Counted from the first letter of the stretch, positions 1-6,541 are shown. The stretch: DNA of 64,000 bases from Acidobacteriota bacterium (GCA_019639135.1 JAHBSL010000009.1:62001-126000); one strand, 5' to 3'. Notes: generated by a model not told the origin, from the sequence alone. Translations and numbers: made by a program.

Positions 1-72
1 TCGGCAAATGCGGAATCGACGGCCTCTCAGGGTGGCTCGTTTCAAATCACCATCAAGATCGAAGGAGAGTAA
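1..72 (+). CDS. C-terminal end of an unknown protein (partial)
   Basis: Only the last 23 codons are inside the window, ending at the TAA at 70-72. The tail is Ser/Ala-rich followed by a short beta-like segment (FQITIKIEGE). The next start codon lies 2 bases after this stop and its ribosome binding site (GGAG) lies inside this gene, so the two genes are very probably co-transcribed. The function cannot be judged from this fragment. Confidence 0.6.
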   Translation, partial: SANAESTASQGGSFQITIKIEGE

Positions 73-74
73 GC

Positions 75-452
75 ATGAAAGTATTGATCTGCGGCAGCAG
101 AACTATTAGCGATTCGGCCGTTGTACTAAAGGCGGTTGCGCAGAGCGGCATCCGTCCGACTCACGTTATTTCCGGTGGGGCAAGGGGTGTCGACAGGCTG
201 GCAAGCCAGTATGCGGCGTCACACGGCATCGAGTTCACGGAATATCTCGCCGACTGGAACAAGTACGGGAAACGAGCGGGATTCGTTCGCAACTACGTGA
301 TGGTTGGGGCAGCAGAGGCTGTTATCGCAGTCTGGGACGGTACAAGCCGGGGCACAAAGCACTCGATCGAGTATGCGAGATCATGCGGGAAACGGGTCTT
401 TGTTTACTTGCACAAGGTCCGAGGAGCAGAACTTGCGGCAACCCCGAATTAG
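75..452 (+). CDS. YspA/DUF2493-type SLOG-fold protein
   Basis: A 125-residue protein of the SLOG (DprA/LOG-related) superfamily, whose members are thought to bind nucleotides or nucleotide derivatives. Visible motifs are CGSR at residues 6-9, the GGARGVD phosphate-binding type loop at 34-40, an aromatic/basic WNKYGKRAGFVRN segment at 61-73 and WDGTSRGT at 87-94; length and order fit YspA-like proteins. The ATG at 75 has a GGAG ribosome site 7 bases upstream. It is the first complete gene of a plus-strand block next to oriT that also holds two ssb genes. Genes of this family are common in phages and conjugative elements; the precise role (signalling or counter-defence) is not known from sequence. 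Confidence 0.8.
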   Translation: MKVLICGSRTISDSAVVLKAVAQSGIRPTHVISGGARGVDRLASQYAASHGIEFTEYLADWNKYGKRAGFVRNYVMVGAAEAVIAVWDGTSRGTKHSIEYARSCGKRVFVYLHKVRGAELAATPN

Positions 453-596
453 CGGGGACGGCTTTCTTCTCTGAAGACAAAAATAAAGGCGGCGGACAGA
501 TCCAAGGCTCCGGACGGCGAGACAATCGCTAACGATCGTTGGTCGGATCGCTTTCGGGGCACAGAGACTAACAATAACAGGAGAGTAATCAATAAC

Positions 597-1004
597 ATGT
601 CAGCTAACATTTCGCTTATCGGCAATCTCGGCAAGGAACCGGAGACTAAGATAACGGACAACGGAACCTTCATCGCAAATTTTTCAATCGCATCGAACAC
701 TTTCAAGAATACGCCTGACGGACGGGTCGAGAAGACCGACTGGTTTCGAGTGACCGCGTTCGGCAAGCAGGCCGAGACGATCGCCCGTTACGTTCGTAAG
801 GGCCATCGGCTCTACGTGCAGGGTCGGCTCACGTTCAACCCCTGGCTCGACCGGAATGACTCGCCGCAGTCGGGAGCGGAGATCGTTTTGCAGGAGTTCC
901 AGTTCCTCACCGGCAAACAGGAGGATGGCGGCGGTGTGGATGCAGCTGCCATGCCTCCGCCAACGGATATGCCGACCGAGGTCCAACAGGCCGCGGCATA
1001 TTGA
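597..1004 (+). CDS. ssb: single-stranded DNA-binding protein, copy 1
   Basis: A 135-residue SSB with an OB fold over roughly residues 1-108 (MSANISLIGNLGKEPE start, WFRVTAFGKQAE and GRLTFNPW segments). It would coat single-stranded DNA during conjugative entry or replication. The tail ends VQQAAAY and lacks the usual acidic D-D-x-I-P-F tip used to recruit partner proteins. The start is supported by AGGAGAG about 9 bases upstream. The 144-base gap before it holds a perfect palindrome AACGATCGTT at 531-540 that may be part of its control region. A second ssb with a different tail lies at 4067. Confidence 0.95.
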   Translation: MSANISLIGNLGKEPETKITDNGTFIANFSIASNTFKNTPDGRVEKTDWFRVTAFGKQAETIARYVRKGHRLYVQGRLTFNPWLDRNDSPQSGAEIVLQEFQFLTGKQEDGGGVDAAAMPPPTDMPTEVQQAAAY

Positions 1005-1129
1005 CACCGATTTCAAGCTTGCCAAACCGACCCATCCTACATCGGACCGCCGTCATCGTATCTGACACGAGAACGTTGCCGGTGGTCCGTCCCTTGTATG
1101 GCAGTCTCGCGGCGGGACGAGAATTCTCT

Positions 1130-1519
1130 ATGAAGAACAAAGTTGAAAGGATTAAGTTCATCACCCGCCAATACGTCAGGGAGAACCGCGACAAGCTGTT
1201 TCTCTTTGGCGACAACCTGGAGCGTCGAGGTTTCGGCGGCCAGGCAGCGGCGATGCGAGGTGAGCCGAATGCTGTCGGTATCCCGACCAAAAAGAGTCCG
1301 AGCTATAGAGACGACGCATTCTTTTCCGACGAGGAGTTCGAACAGAACAAGGCCTCCATAGACGCCGCCTTCGCCGAGATCATGAACGCCGTCACGGATT
1401 CGATTCGCGTGATTGTGATACCCTCGGACGGCCTTGGTACGGGCCGGGCGCAGCTCGAGAGACGTGCGCCTCGAACCTTTGCCTATCATCAGAAGCGCAT
1501 GACCGAGATCGCCTCCTAG
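1130..1519 (+). CDS. phage-type conserved protein with FGDN / GGQA / GIPTK motifs
   Basis: A 129-residue protein of a family widespread in phages and mobile elements (I believe listed as DUF7831; number from memory). Motifs in order are LFLFGDNLERRGFGGQAAAMRGE at about residues 20-42, NAVGIPTKKSP at about 44-54, a VIPSDGLGTG strand-loop near 100-109 and TFAYHQKR near the C-terminus. The ATG at 1130 is chosen because homologous-looking sequence begins there; the open frame extends 43 codons upstream into low-quality sequence. No strong ribosome site is seen. Biochemical function is unknown; the Gly-rich loops suggest nucleotide or ADP-ribose binding, which is inference. A degenerate second copy of its C-terminus lies near 2069-2125. 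Confidence 0.7.
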   Translation: MKNKVERIKFITRQYVRENRDKLFLFGDNLERRGFGGQAAAMRGEPNAVGIPTKKSPSYRDDAFFSDEEFEQNKASIDAAFAEIMNAVTDSIRVIVIPSDGLGTGRAQLERRAPRTFAYHQKRMTEIAS

Positions 1520-1552
1520 CAAACGTCCTCACGTAGATCTCACATCATTCCT

Positions 1553-1607
1553 GCCGAAACTTGAGAGGGGTTTCGAGCCTGAAACCGGGTGTCCTTAATT
1601 CAGGTGC
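1553..1607 (+). promoter_or_regulatory. two-hairpin leader element, copy 1
   Basis: The sequence reads CGAAAC - loop TTGAGAGGG - GTTTCG, then CCTGAA (1578-1583) - 15-base loop - TTCAGG (1599-1604). Both stems are perfect inverted repeats. The same arrangement recurs at 2154-2210 with the first loop conserved, the second loop changed and the second stem kept, which suggests selection for structure. It lies about 60 bases before the DUF4326 gene. It could be a structured mRNA leader, a protein-binding site, or a single-strand promoter used when the element enters as ssDNA. Confidence 0.5.
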
Positions 1608-1668
1608 TGAGGAGGCAGCTTCCTTAAACAACGCTTCCCCGGGTTGGGTCCGGTTCAGGAGATCTCAC

Positions 1669-1961
1669 ATGACAGGTCAACAAACTCTCGTGGTTCACTG
1701 CAAGAAGGATAGATTCGACGTTTACATTGGACGGCCCTCGAAATGGGGCAACCCTTTTACACATTTGTCGGACCGAAAGACGAGGGCCGAGTTTATTGTC
1801 CGATCGAGAGAAGAAGCTGTTCGATGTTATGAGGAATATCTTTTCTCGAGTGGTTTGATCGCGGATATTGAAGAACTGCGGGGTAAGGTCCTCGATGCTG
1901 GTGCAGTCCAAAAGCGTATCACGGCGACGTGTTGGTCAGGGTATTAAATACTCTGGGTTAA
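1669..1961 (+). pseudogene. DUF4326 protein, interrupted by a -1 frameshift
   Basis: The ATG at 1669 follows AGGAGA with good spacing. The N-terminal part (VVHCKKDRFDVYIGRPSKWGNPF, about residues 8-30, then ELRGKVL) is a clear DUF4326 domain. After KVL the frame runs into unrelated sequence and stops at 1947. Reading the +1 frame from 1896 gives CWCSPKAYHGDVL and continues to a TAA at 1959-1961, exactly the Cys/His signature expected next in this family. One G appears to be missing at about 1894. DUF4326 proteins are typical of phages and conjugative elements and their Cys/His cluster suggests metal binding; function is unknown. The gene is either recently broken or carries a sequencing error. 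Confidence 0.75.
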
Positions 1962-2068
1962 GACCGAGAATGCGGTTTGGCCAATACGTGGCGCACAATT
2001 CCTCGCCGCCTCCCCGTCCCCTGGAACGGTTGCCGTTCCGCCCATGCACAACCAGACATAAGAGCACT

Positions 2069-2125
2069 CCAACCTTCGCCTATCTCCACCAAAAGCTAAC
2101 CGAATTGTCTTCGCCTGAAGGTTAG
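2069..2125 (+). pseudogene. C-terminal remnant of a second FGDN/GIPTK-family gene
   Basis: The plus-strand frame ending at the TAG at 2123-2125 reads PTFAYLHQKLTEL, matching RTFAYHQKRMTEI at the end of the gene at 1130-1519. Sequence further upstream (1962-2068) has no recognisable remainder of the family. As at 1130-1519, the fragment is followed by the two-hairpin element, so the pair (gene end plus leader element) looks like an old tandem duplication whose coding part has decayed. Apart from this remnant I see no gene in 1962-2273. Confidence 0.45.
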
Positions 2126-2153
2126 CTTCACCCGTTTATCCCGTATTGTCCAC

Positions 2154-2210
2154 GCCGAAACTTGAGAGGGATTTTCGAGCCTGAATGAAAGTGATTTTTT
2201 ATTCAGGGCT
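2154..2210 (+). promoter_or_regulatory. two-hairpin leader element, copy 2
   Basis: This second copy has CGAAA - loop containing CTTGAGAGGG - TTTCG, then CCTGAAT (2180-2186) - 14-base T-rich loop - ATTCAGG (2201-2207). The stretch GCCGAAACTTGAGAGGG is identical to copy 1, and TCGAGCCTGAA is shared. The second stem is one pair longer than in copy 1, while its loop sequence is unrelated. It lies about 65 bases before the 552-residue gene at 2274. Confidence 0.5.
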
Positions 2211-2273
2211 TTGAAAGCGCTGCCCTCAATACCACGCGTTTTCTCGGATCTCTCGATTCCGATATAGGAAGTT

Positions 2274-3932
2274 ATGGCAGAACAATTGAGTATCGAACAG
2301 CTTAGAAAATTCGCACCGCAGGGCCCGATCCTGGCATTCTCACCGCTCAATACAGGGTCCCCGATGCAGGACTGGTGTGCACATCTCGGGAACAATCCGC
2401 TCCGCCGAAGGGAGCTTGAAGAGTTCGCGATCCTCGGCGATGTAGTTGTCAGGATTGCCGACGAACTCGAACCTGAACCGTTAGATCGCGTGCGAATAAT
2501 GTCGCTTGAATACGCGGTTCGAGTCCTCGGCAATGAGGACGATGGGCGCGAGTTTGTTCGGTGTGTAAAGGCCATCGTAAGCCCCGATGCCGGCCAGTTC
2601 GAATACGAGCAGATAGCGGCATATTACTACGGGGAGATCAGGAAACGAGGCTCAAGCGAAGTGCTCGGGGAAATGGGTCTTCTCGGCATGCAGCTTGAGG
2701 CTGTAACGGCGACCAATTCGGACCGCGAGGTCTCGTTTGAAGAGTTCGATCGGGCCGAGCAGAAGCTCACGGTTGCTGACCAACGAAGGGTGCACGAGGC
2801 AGCAAAAACTCGCAAGCCGCTCCCACCGCGATGCAAGGATTTCGATGATGAAATGAAGGCGGTTCTGGCACGAGTCGGACGGCAGAAGGTCAGCAGAATG
2901 ATCTATGACGATCTCGCATCCTACTACCTTGAGGACGGCGACAAATCGATCGAAGAACTGGATCGCGACTTTCTCACATTTGAGAACATCGAGCAGTACG
3001 ACGAGAACGGCATTATCGGTCTGACGATGAACGGCGGACAGCGTTCAGTGGTGGTGTTCGATGTCGATTGTGAAGTCGATGCGTCGTGTTTGCCGCCCGA
3101 AGCAAGACACCTGGCGTCCGAGGTCGGAAAGCTGTTTGTCGGCCACGCGATGGGCGGGAACGCAGCACAAAACGCGCGCCGAATGATAGCCGAAGCGTGG
3201 GCGGATCGGACATATGCGGCGATACCGGTGGCGGCGTGGCATGAGCCATCGAAACACCCGTTCTCGGACCATGAATTCGAGGAATGGCTCTCGCTTTCTC
3301 TTGACAGGATCTACGACCGAAAGGTGGTTCGCTCTGCCCGCAGGTTATTCACATTCAGCAAAGGAACGGCGGTTGAATTTGTCACCGATCAGGAGATCAA
3401 TCCGGACTTCGAAGAGATGCAGTACGCAGCCGCGGTTCTCAGGCTTTTATGGCGTCGGCAGTACTCGGACTTTCATTTGAGGAGCCTTCGCCATGAAGCG
3501 TATCAGGAACTGTATCTTGCTATTCGCGGCACCTCGGATACCGCCGAAGTAGCCGAGCTTAAGAAGCAGGCGTACGCGGATTTCAAGGAGCGCAACCGGC
3601 TCTCGCTGAAAGAATTCACGGCACTGAACACGGTAGCGAAATCCCAGGAAGTACGGTTGCGAGATCGGTTCTCGCAAGGGGCAAGACAATGGCTTCGGAA
3701 GATCGAAAGGGCCTCGTCCGGAGGGCTTCGGTTTCTCAAGTTTTCACTCTATAACGATCCGGAAGCTCAGGCGCTTACACGTCAGGAGAAACAGCGGCTT
3801 TGGGACGCGGTTCGCACGCGAGAAGCTGAACTGAGATTGGAAGCCTCGACGGCTCTGGCACACCGGCAGCAGAACCTCTTCTCGCAGCCCGCAAGCCAGC
3901 GTCGGCACGTCCAGGTCGTTCCTTCGGCCTAG
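2274..3932 (+). CDS. hypothetical protein, 552 aa, with a C-terminal clamp-binding-like motif
   Basis: I do not recognise this family. The protein is soluble, largely helical and charged, without signal peptide or membrane segment. A central region (about residues 250-275) has alternating hydrophobic strands (SVVVFDVDCEVD). The last 25 residues contain QQNLF, which resembles the QxxLF-type motif that docks proteins on the bacterial DNA sliding clamp. The ATG at 2274 has GGAAG close upstream and follows leader element copy 2. Position between DUF4326 and the second ssb in the leading region suggests a role just after DNA entry or in replication, which is inference. Confidence 0.75.
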   Translation: MAEQLSIEQLRKFAPQGPILAFSPLNTGSPMQDWCAHLGNNPLRRRELEEFAILGDVVVRIADELEPEPLDRVRIMSLEYAVRVLGNEDDGREFVRCVKAIVSPDAGQFEYEQIAAYYYGEIRKRGSSEVLGEMGLLGMQLEAVTATNSDREVSFEEFDRAEQKLTVADQRRVHEAAKTRKPLPPRCKDFDDEMKAVLARVGRQKVSRMIYDDLASYYLEDGDKSIEELDRDFLTFENIEQYDENGIIGLTMNGGQRSVVVFDVDCEVDASCLPPEARHLASEVGKLFVGHAMGGNAAQNARRMIAEAWADRTYAAIPVAAWHEPSKHPFSDHEFEEWLSLSLDRIYDRKVVRSARRLFTFSKGTAVEFVTDQEINPDFEEMQYAAAVLRLLWRRQYSDFHLRSLRHEAYQELYLAIRGTSDTAEVAELKKQAYADFKERNRLSLKEFTALNTVAKSQEVRLRDRFSQGARQWLRKIERASSGGLRFLKFSLYNDPEAQALTRQEKQRLWDAVRTREAELRLEASTALAHRQQNLFSQPASQRRHVQVVPSA

Positions 3933-3958
3933 AAGTTGAATTGCAAAAACATTTGAAA

Positions 3959-4027
3959 GGGAGCGGCGGTCAGGCAAGTGGCGGAAATACAGGTTCCGGC
4001 CGCGAAATAGCCGGGCCGCCGCTTCCC
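3959..4027 (+). promoter_or_regulatory. large imperfect hairpin upstream of ssb copy 2
   Basis: The outer arms are GGGAGCGGCGG (3959-3969) and CCGCCGCTTCCC (4016-4027), an 11-pair stem with one bulged base. Inside lies a second perfect hairpin, CCGGC (3996-4000) and GCCGG (4010-4014) with a 9-base loop. There is no T-run after it, and it sits 40 bases before the ssb start, so a terminator is less likely than a leader structure or a folded ssDNA promoter. Confidence 0.5.
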
Positions 4028-4066
4028 GGACGGAGCAAAAATTAACCAAAGGAGCAAGAATAATCC

Positions 4067-4510
4067 ATGTCAGCAAATATCTCGATACTGGGAAACGCGG
4101 GACGCGACGTAAGCCTGCGCTATTCAGAAAAAGGTACAGCGGTCGCGAGTTTTCCGATCGCCTCGAACTCGTTCAAGAATGGCCCGGAAGGCCGTGTTCA
4201 GGTCACTCACTGGTTTAACGTGACGGCATTCGGAAAGACGGCGGAAACTCTTGCCGAATACGTTAAGAAGGGCACGTACCTGTTGGTTCACGGCAGGCTC
4301 TCATTCAATCCGTGGAGCACGGACAATGGGGAGCCTCGATCGGGGGCCGAGGTCGCACTTTTCTCGTTCGAGTTTGTCGGCGGAAACCGCTCCGATGGAC
4401 AGGAATCGGACGCACCAAGCGGTGAGAATCAGGCCCCTTCCAGCCCTGAATACACGGGTCCGCTGACTGCGGAGACGCAACCCGCAGAGCCGTTCGTAGA
4501 CCAGTTCTAG
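4067..4510 (+). CDS. ssb: single-stranded DNA-binding protein, copy 2
   Basis: A 147-residue SSB closely related to copy 1 (MSANISILGNAGRD start, HWFNVTAFGKTAE and GRLSFNPW segments; OB fold about residues 1-108). Unlike copy 1 the tail is acidic and ends AEPFVDQF, closer to the partner-binding tip of housekeeping SSBs. AAAGGAG lies about 11 bases before the ATG. It is preceded by a large hairpin and followed by a terminator-like hairpin. Two different SSBs next to oriT fit a role in protecting the entering strand, with copy 2 better suited to recruiting replication or repair partners. Confidence 0.95.
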   Translation: MSANISILGNAGRDVSLRYSEKGTAVASFPIASNSFKNGPEGRVQVTHWFNVTAFGKTAETLAEYVKKGTYLLVHGRLSFNPWSTDNGEPRSGAEVALFSFEFVGGNRSDGQESDAPSGENQAPSSPEYTGPLTAETQPAEPFVDQF

Positions 4511-4541
4511 GGCAGTTATTCGTTTTTGAAGTTCATTTACG

Positions 4542-4576
4542 GGCACCGACTCTCTCGGTGCCGATTTAATTTTTTC
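4542..4576 (+). terminator. rho-independent terminator after ssb copy 2
   Basis: A perfect 8-pair stem GGCACCGA (4542-4549) / TCGGTGCC (4555-4562) with a 5-base loop is followed by a T-rich run (4565-4576). It separates ssb from the RNase HI gene, whose ribosome site begins immediately after the T-run, so transcription attenuation or a hairpin promoter for the next gene is also possible. Confidence 0.7.
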
Positions 4577-4589
4577 GGGAGGTAAGTCT

Positions 4590-5243
4590 GTGACCGCATT
4601 GAAGCTTGTGAAAGACAACGGCCGCACCGACGCGGGCGAGGCTTACACACCCCTCGTGACGATATACGCGGACGCATCGTGCCTGCGAAACGGTTCGCCG
4701 GATCAATCGGCAGGCTGCGGAGCGGTAATAGTAGACCGCAACCGAATGGAGCTTAAGCTCCTGGCAAGATACCTTGGTCCATTGACGAACCAGCAGGCCG
4801 AGATACTTGCCTGTGTGAAGGCACTTGAGGAGCTTCGTCGTCCTTGCCGTATCGAGATATTCTCCGATTCGCGATATGTGATCGACACGATGAAAGGCAG
4901 GAACCGGATGAAGACGAACCGCCCTTTCTGGGGACGGCTGGTCGAGCAGACCTACGGCCATCACATCACCTGGAGATGGGTGAAAGGGCACGACGGACTC
5001 GTGTTTCAGGAAGCGGCGGATCGCCTGGCAAGAGCTGCTTCAACCGCTCAAACCGATCTGCTTTCCGACGATCTTGAATTGCTTACGGAGCATCTTTCGA
5101 ATGAAAGTAATCAGTTGAATATCCGGGCTTTCGAGATCGAGCTTGATAAGATCATCAGCCGGTACACGACTTTCGACCATCCGATCACTTCGCCTTCGAC
5201 TTTCGACGGAGTAGCCTCACTTCCGTCAGCGTTTTCCGCTTAA
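4590..5243 (+). CDS. rnhA: RNase HI family ribonuclease
   Basis: A 217-residue protein with an RNase HI domain over about residues 22-150: YADAS (first Asp), NQQAEILA (Glu), SDSRYV (second Asp) and a final WVKGHDG...AADRLAR block with the His/Asp pair. All catalytic acidic positions appear present. The C-terminal ~65 residues are an extension beyond ordinary RNase HI with no recognised domain. Translation starts at GTG 4590 behind a strong GGGAGG site. It would cleave RNA in RNA:DNA hybrids, plausibly removing primers or transcripts made on the entering strand. Confidence 0.9.
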   Translation: MTALKLVKDNGRTDAGEAYTPLVTIYADASCLRNGSPDQSAGCGAVIVDRNRMELKLLARYLGPLTNQQAEILACVKALEELRRPCRIEIFSDSRYVIDTMKGRNRMKTNRPFWGRLVEQTYGHHITWRWVKGHDGLVFQEAADRLARAASTAQTDLLSDDLELLTEHLSNESNQLNIRAFEIELDKIISRYTTFDHPITSPSTFDGVASLPSAFSA

Positions 5244-5255
5244 ATCGGGTGCCGA

Positions 5256-5513
5256 TCAGGTTCTTGTCTTGCTCCAACTCTTGAAGGCTGAGTCCCGCTC
5301 GAAAAGCAGGTTGAGAGCGTATTCGACCACATCGTCATTGGTCACTTTCGTTTTCATTTGTTCGCCGGAGAATTGAAGATATTTCTTCAGTTCTTGATCG
5401 GTCGCATCGAGGATCTTGGCGTTGATCCGAACATAGTTGAGGCGGTTGATCTGAAGCATCGGACGCACCTGTTTCGGCTTCGCTGAGGGGTTTGTTTCGG
5501 GCGTTGTTGACAT
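5256..5513 (-). CDS. small putative relaxosome or partition accessory protein
   Basis: An 85-residue basic protein transcribed away from the oriT region. Its middle (LNYVRINAKILDATDQELKKYLQF) and C-terminal (NDDVVEYALNLLFERD) segments resemble a small ribbon-helix-helix or helical DNA-binding protein, but no family is certain. AAGGAG lies about 13 bases before the ATG on the minus strand, a rather long spacing. It is the only minus-strand gene left of oriT. By position it may bind the repeats between itself and the relaxase operon, as TraJ/MobC-type accessory proteins do; this is inference. Confidence 0.6.
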   Translation of the reverse strand: MSTTPETNPSAKPKQVRPMLQINRLNYVRINAKILDATDQELKKYLQFSGEQMKTKVTNDDVVEYALNLLFERDSAFKSWSKTRT

Positions 5514-5668
5514 AGTTTTTAATCGACTCCTTTTGCAGTGGTAGTAGTAGCCGCGAGGAGTGCAATCAACTCATGTGCCAGCGAGACTTTGTCTCGGAAG
5601 GAGGTGATAAGCCCGGGGTCTTTGGCGTGTAAATAAGCCGCCCGACGCAAGCTGGTTCAAAAATGCGT

Positions 5669-5709
5669 AAAAGCCTGCTGTCACCGTACGACAGGATAGA
5701 CCGGCTTTT
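5669..5709 (-). other. oriT: candidate oriT with MOBP/RP4-like nic site
   Basis: Outer arms AAAAGCC (5669-5675) and GGCTTTT (5703-5709) enclose inner arms CTGTC (5678-5682) and GACAG (5690-5694). On the minus strand the core reads CTATCCTG followed by TCG, matching the YATCCTG/Y nic consensus of RP4-type (MOBP) relaxases; the plus-strand octamer CAGGATAG at 5692-5699 also occurs at the RP4 nic region as I remember it. The relaxase gene 0.8 kb away has MOBP-type histidines. Cleavage would fall between 5692 and 5691 on the minus strand, so DNA left of this point would be transferred first. Confidence 0.6.
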
Positions 5710-5757
5710 CGTTTCGTATTTCCCGCAAGTACTCACAGATACAAAGGTTTAAGGCTT

Positions 5758-5849
5758 GTACACAAGGTACACGAGTGCGAATACAAGTCCGCGAATTCAG
5801 ATACGGTGCGTATATTGCTTGGTTTCGCTTCGAATCGTTCGTACACAAA
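5758..5849. repeat. GTACAC direct repeats beside oriT
   Basis: Two 9-mers GTACACAAG and GTACACGAG are exactly in tandem at 5758-5775, and a third copy, GTACACAAA, is at 5841-5849, 45 bases before the accessory gene. The arrangement suggests binding sites for a relaxosome accessory protein that also represses the mobilisation operon. Confidence 0.5.
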
Positions 5850-5893
5850 GGCGGAGCTCCTTTTAACGAAATGAGCGGTTCGACGAGACGAAT

Positions 5894-6541
5894 ATGAGGA
5901 AGCGAGAACGAGACAGCATCGCCAACAAGTTACACGGAATCTCCGACGAGAAACCCGGACAGCCCATTACCATCAGACCCTTCGAATCGGACGAAGAAAA
6001 GCTCGACGAACTGGTCAAGGAAACGGGAGAAGAAAGATCCCTCTTGGTCCGCAAAATGATCCGCTTTGCCCTGTCCGACAAGTACGAACATTTCAGCGCG
6101 AATCCGTGCAGAGACAGGCTAGATCTGCTAGTCGAACAAAGCCGCAAAGACGAGGTCGGATCCGAACGCCTTACGGAGATTCTCGATCGGCTAAAGAATA
6201 TCGAAGAGAACCAGAGGATCGAAGCACAAAATACTTCCGTTTTTTCGCGCGAGATATATTCGCTGTCGGGTCTCTCCGTACTTGTGCTGAACATCATCTT
6301 AAGCCGAATGATCGAACTCAGTTCGCCGAAGGAAACAGGTAAGGAAAACATCAAACTTATTACCGACGGCACAATGCAGGCGGTTATCTCTCAGGCAATC
6401 CTCGACCTCGCTAAATGCTGTTCCTTCCACGGCATCGACTCCGGGCCGCAGTTGATGGATGAACTTTACTTCGCAACGCGGCTTCGCGGGCTTGTCGCTG
6501 CGACCCCGAATGATCTGCCTTCCGAACCGAAACCACTATGA
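5894..6541 (+). CDS. relaxosome accessory (MobC-like) protein
   Basis: A 215-residue protein directly before the relaxase; its stop TGA overlaps the relaxase ATG (ATGA at 6538-6541), so the two are translationally coupled. The N-terminal ~60 residues (ITIRPFESDEEKLDELVKE, then SLLVRKMIRFAL) look like a ribbon-helix-helix DNA-binding domain, followed by a helical region with coiled-coil character (residues ~75-115) and a helical C-terminus. This fits a protein that binds oriT and positions the relaxase. No strong ribosome site precedes the ATG at 5894. Confidence 0.65.
   Translation: MRKRERDSIANKLHGISDEKPGQPITIRPFESDEEKLDELVKETGEERSLLVRKMIRFALSDKYEHFSANPCRDRLDLLVEQSRKDEVGSERLTEILDRLKNIEENQRIEAQNTSVFSREIYSLSGLSVLVLNIILSRMIELSSPKETGKENIKLITDGTMQAVISQAILDLAKCCSFHGIDSGPQLMDELYFATRLRGLVAATPNDLPSEPKPL

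Larger units (their letters stand above)
5514..5893. other. 380-base intergenic region containing oriT and control sites
   Basis: This divergent gap has no gene. It holds a perfect inverted repeat CGAGAC-TTT-GTCTCG at 5582-5596, the candidate oriT hairpin and nic core at 5669-5709, and three GTACAC repeats at 5758-5849. It must also carry the promoters of the small minus-strand gene and of the accessory-relaxase operon, though no sigma-70 boxes stand out. Confidence 0.65.

Noticed and set aside
484-525. GGCGG...GGCTCCGG similarity between the gaps before ssb copies 1 and 2
   Set aside because: Short G-rich matches only; the strong stem of the second gap is not reproduced in the first.
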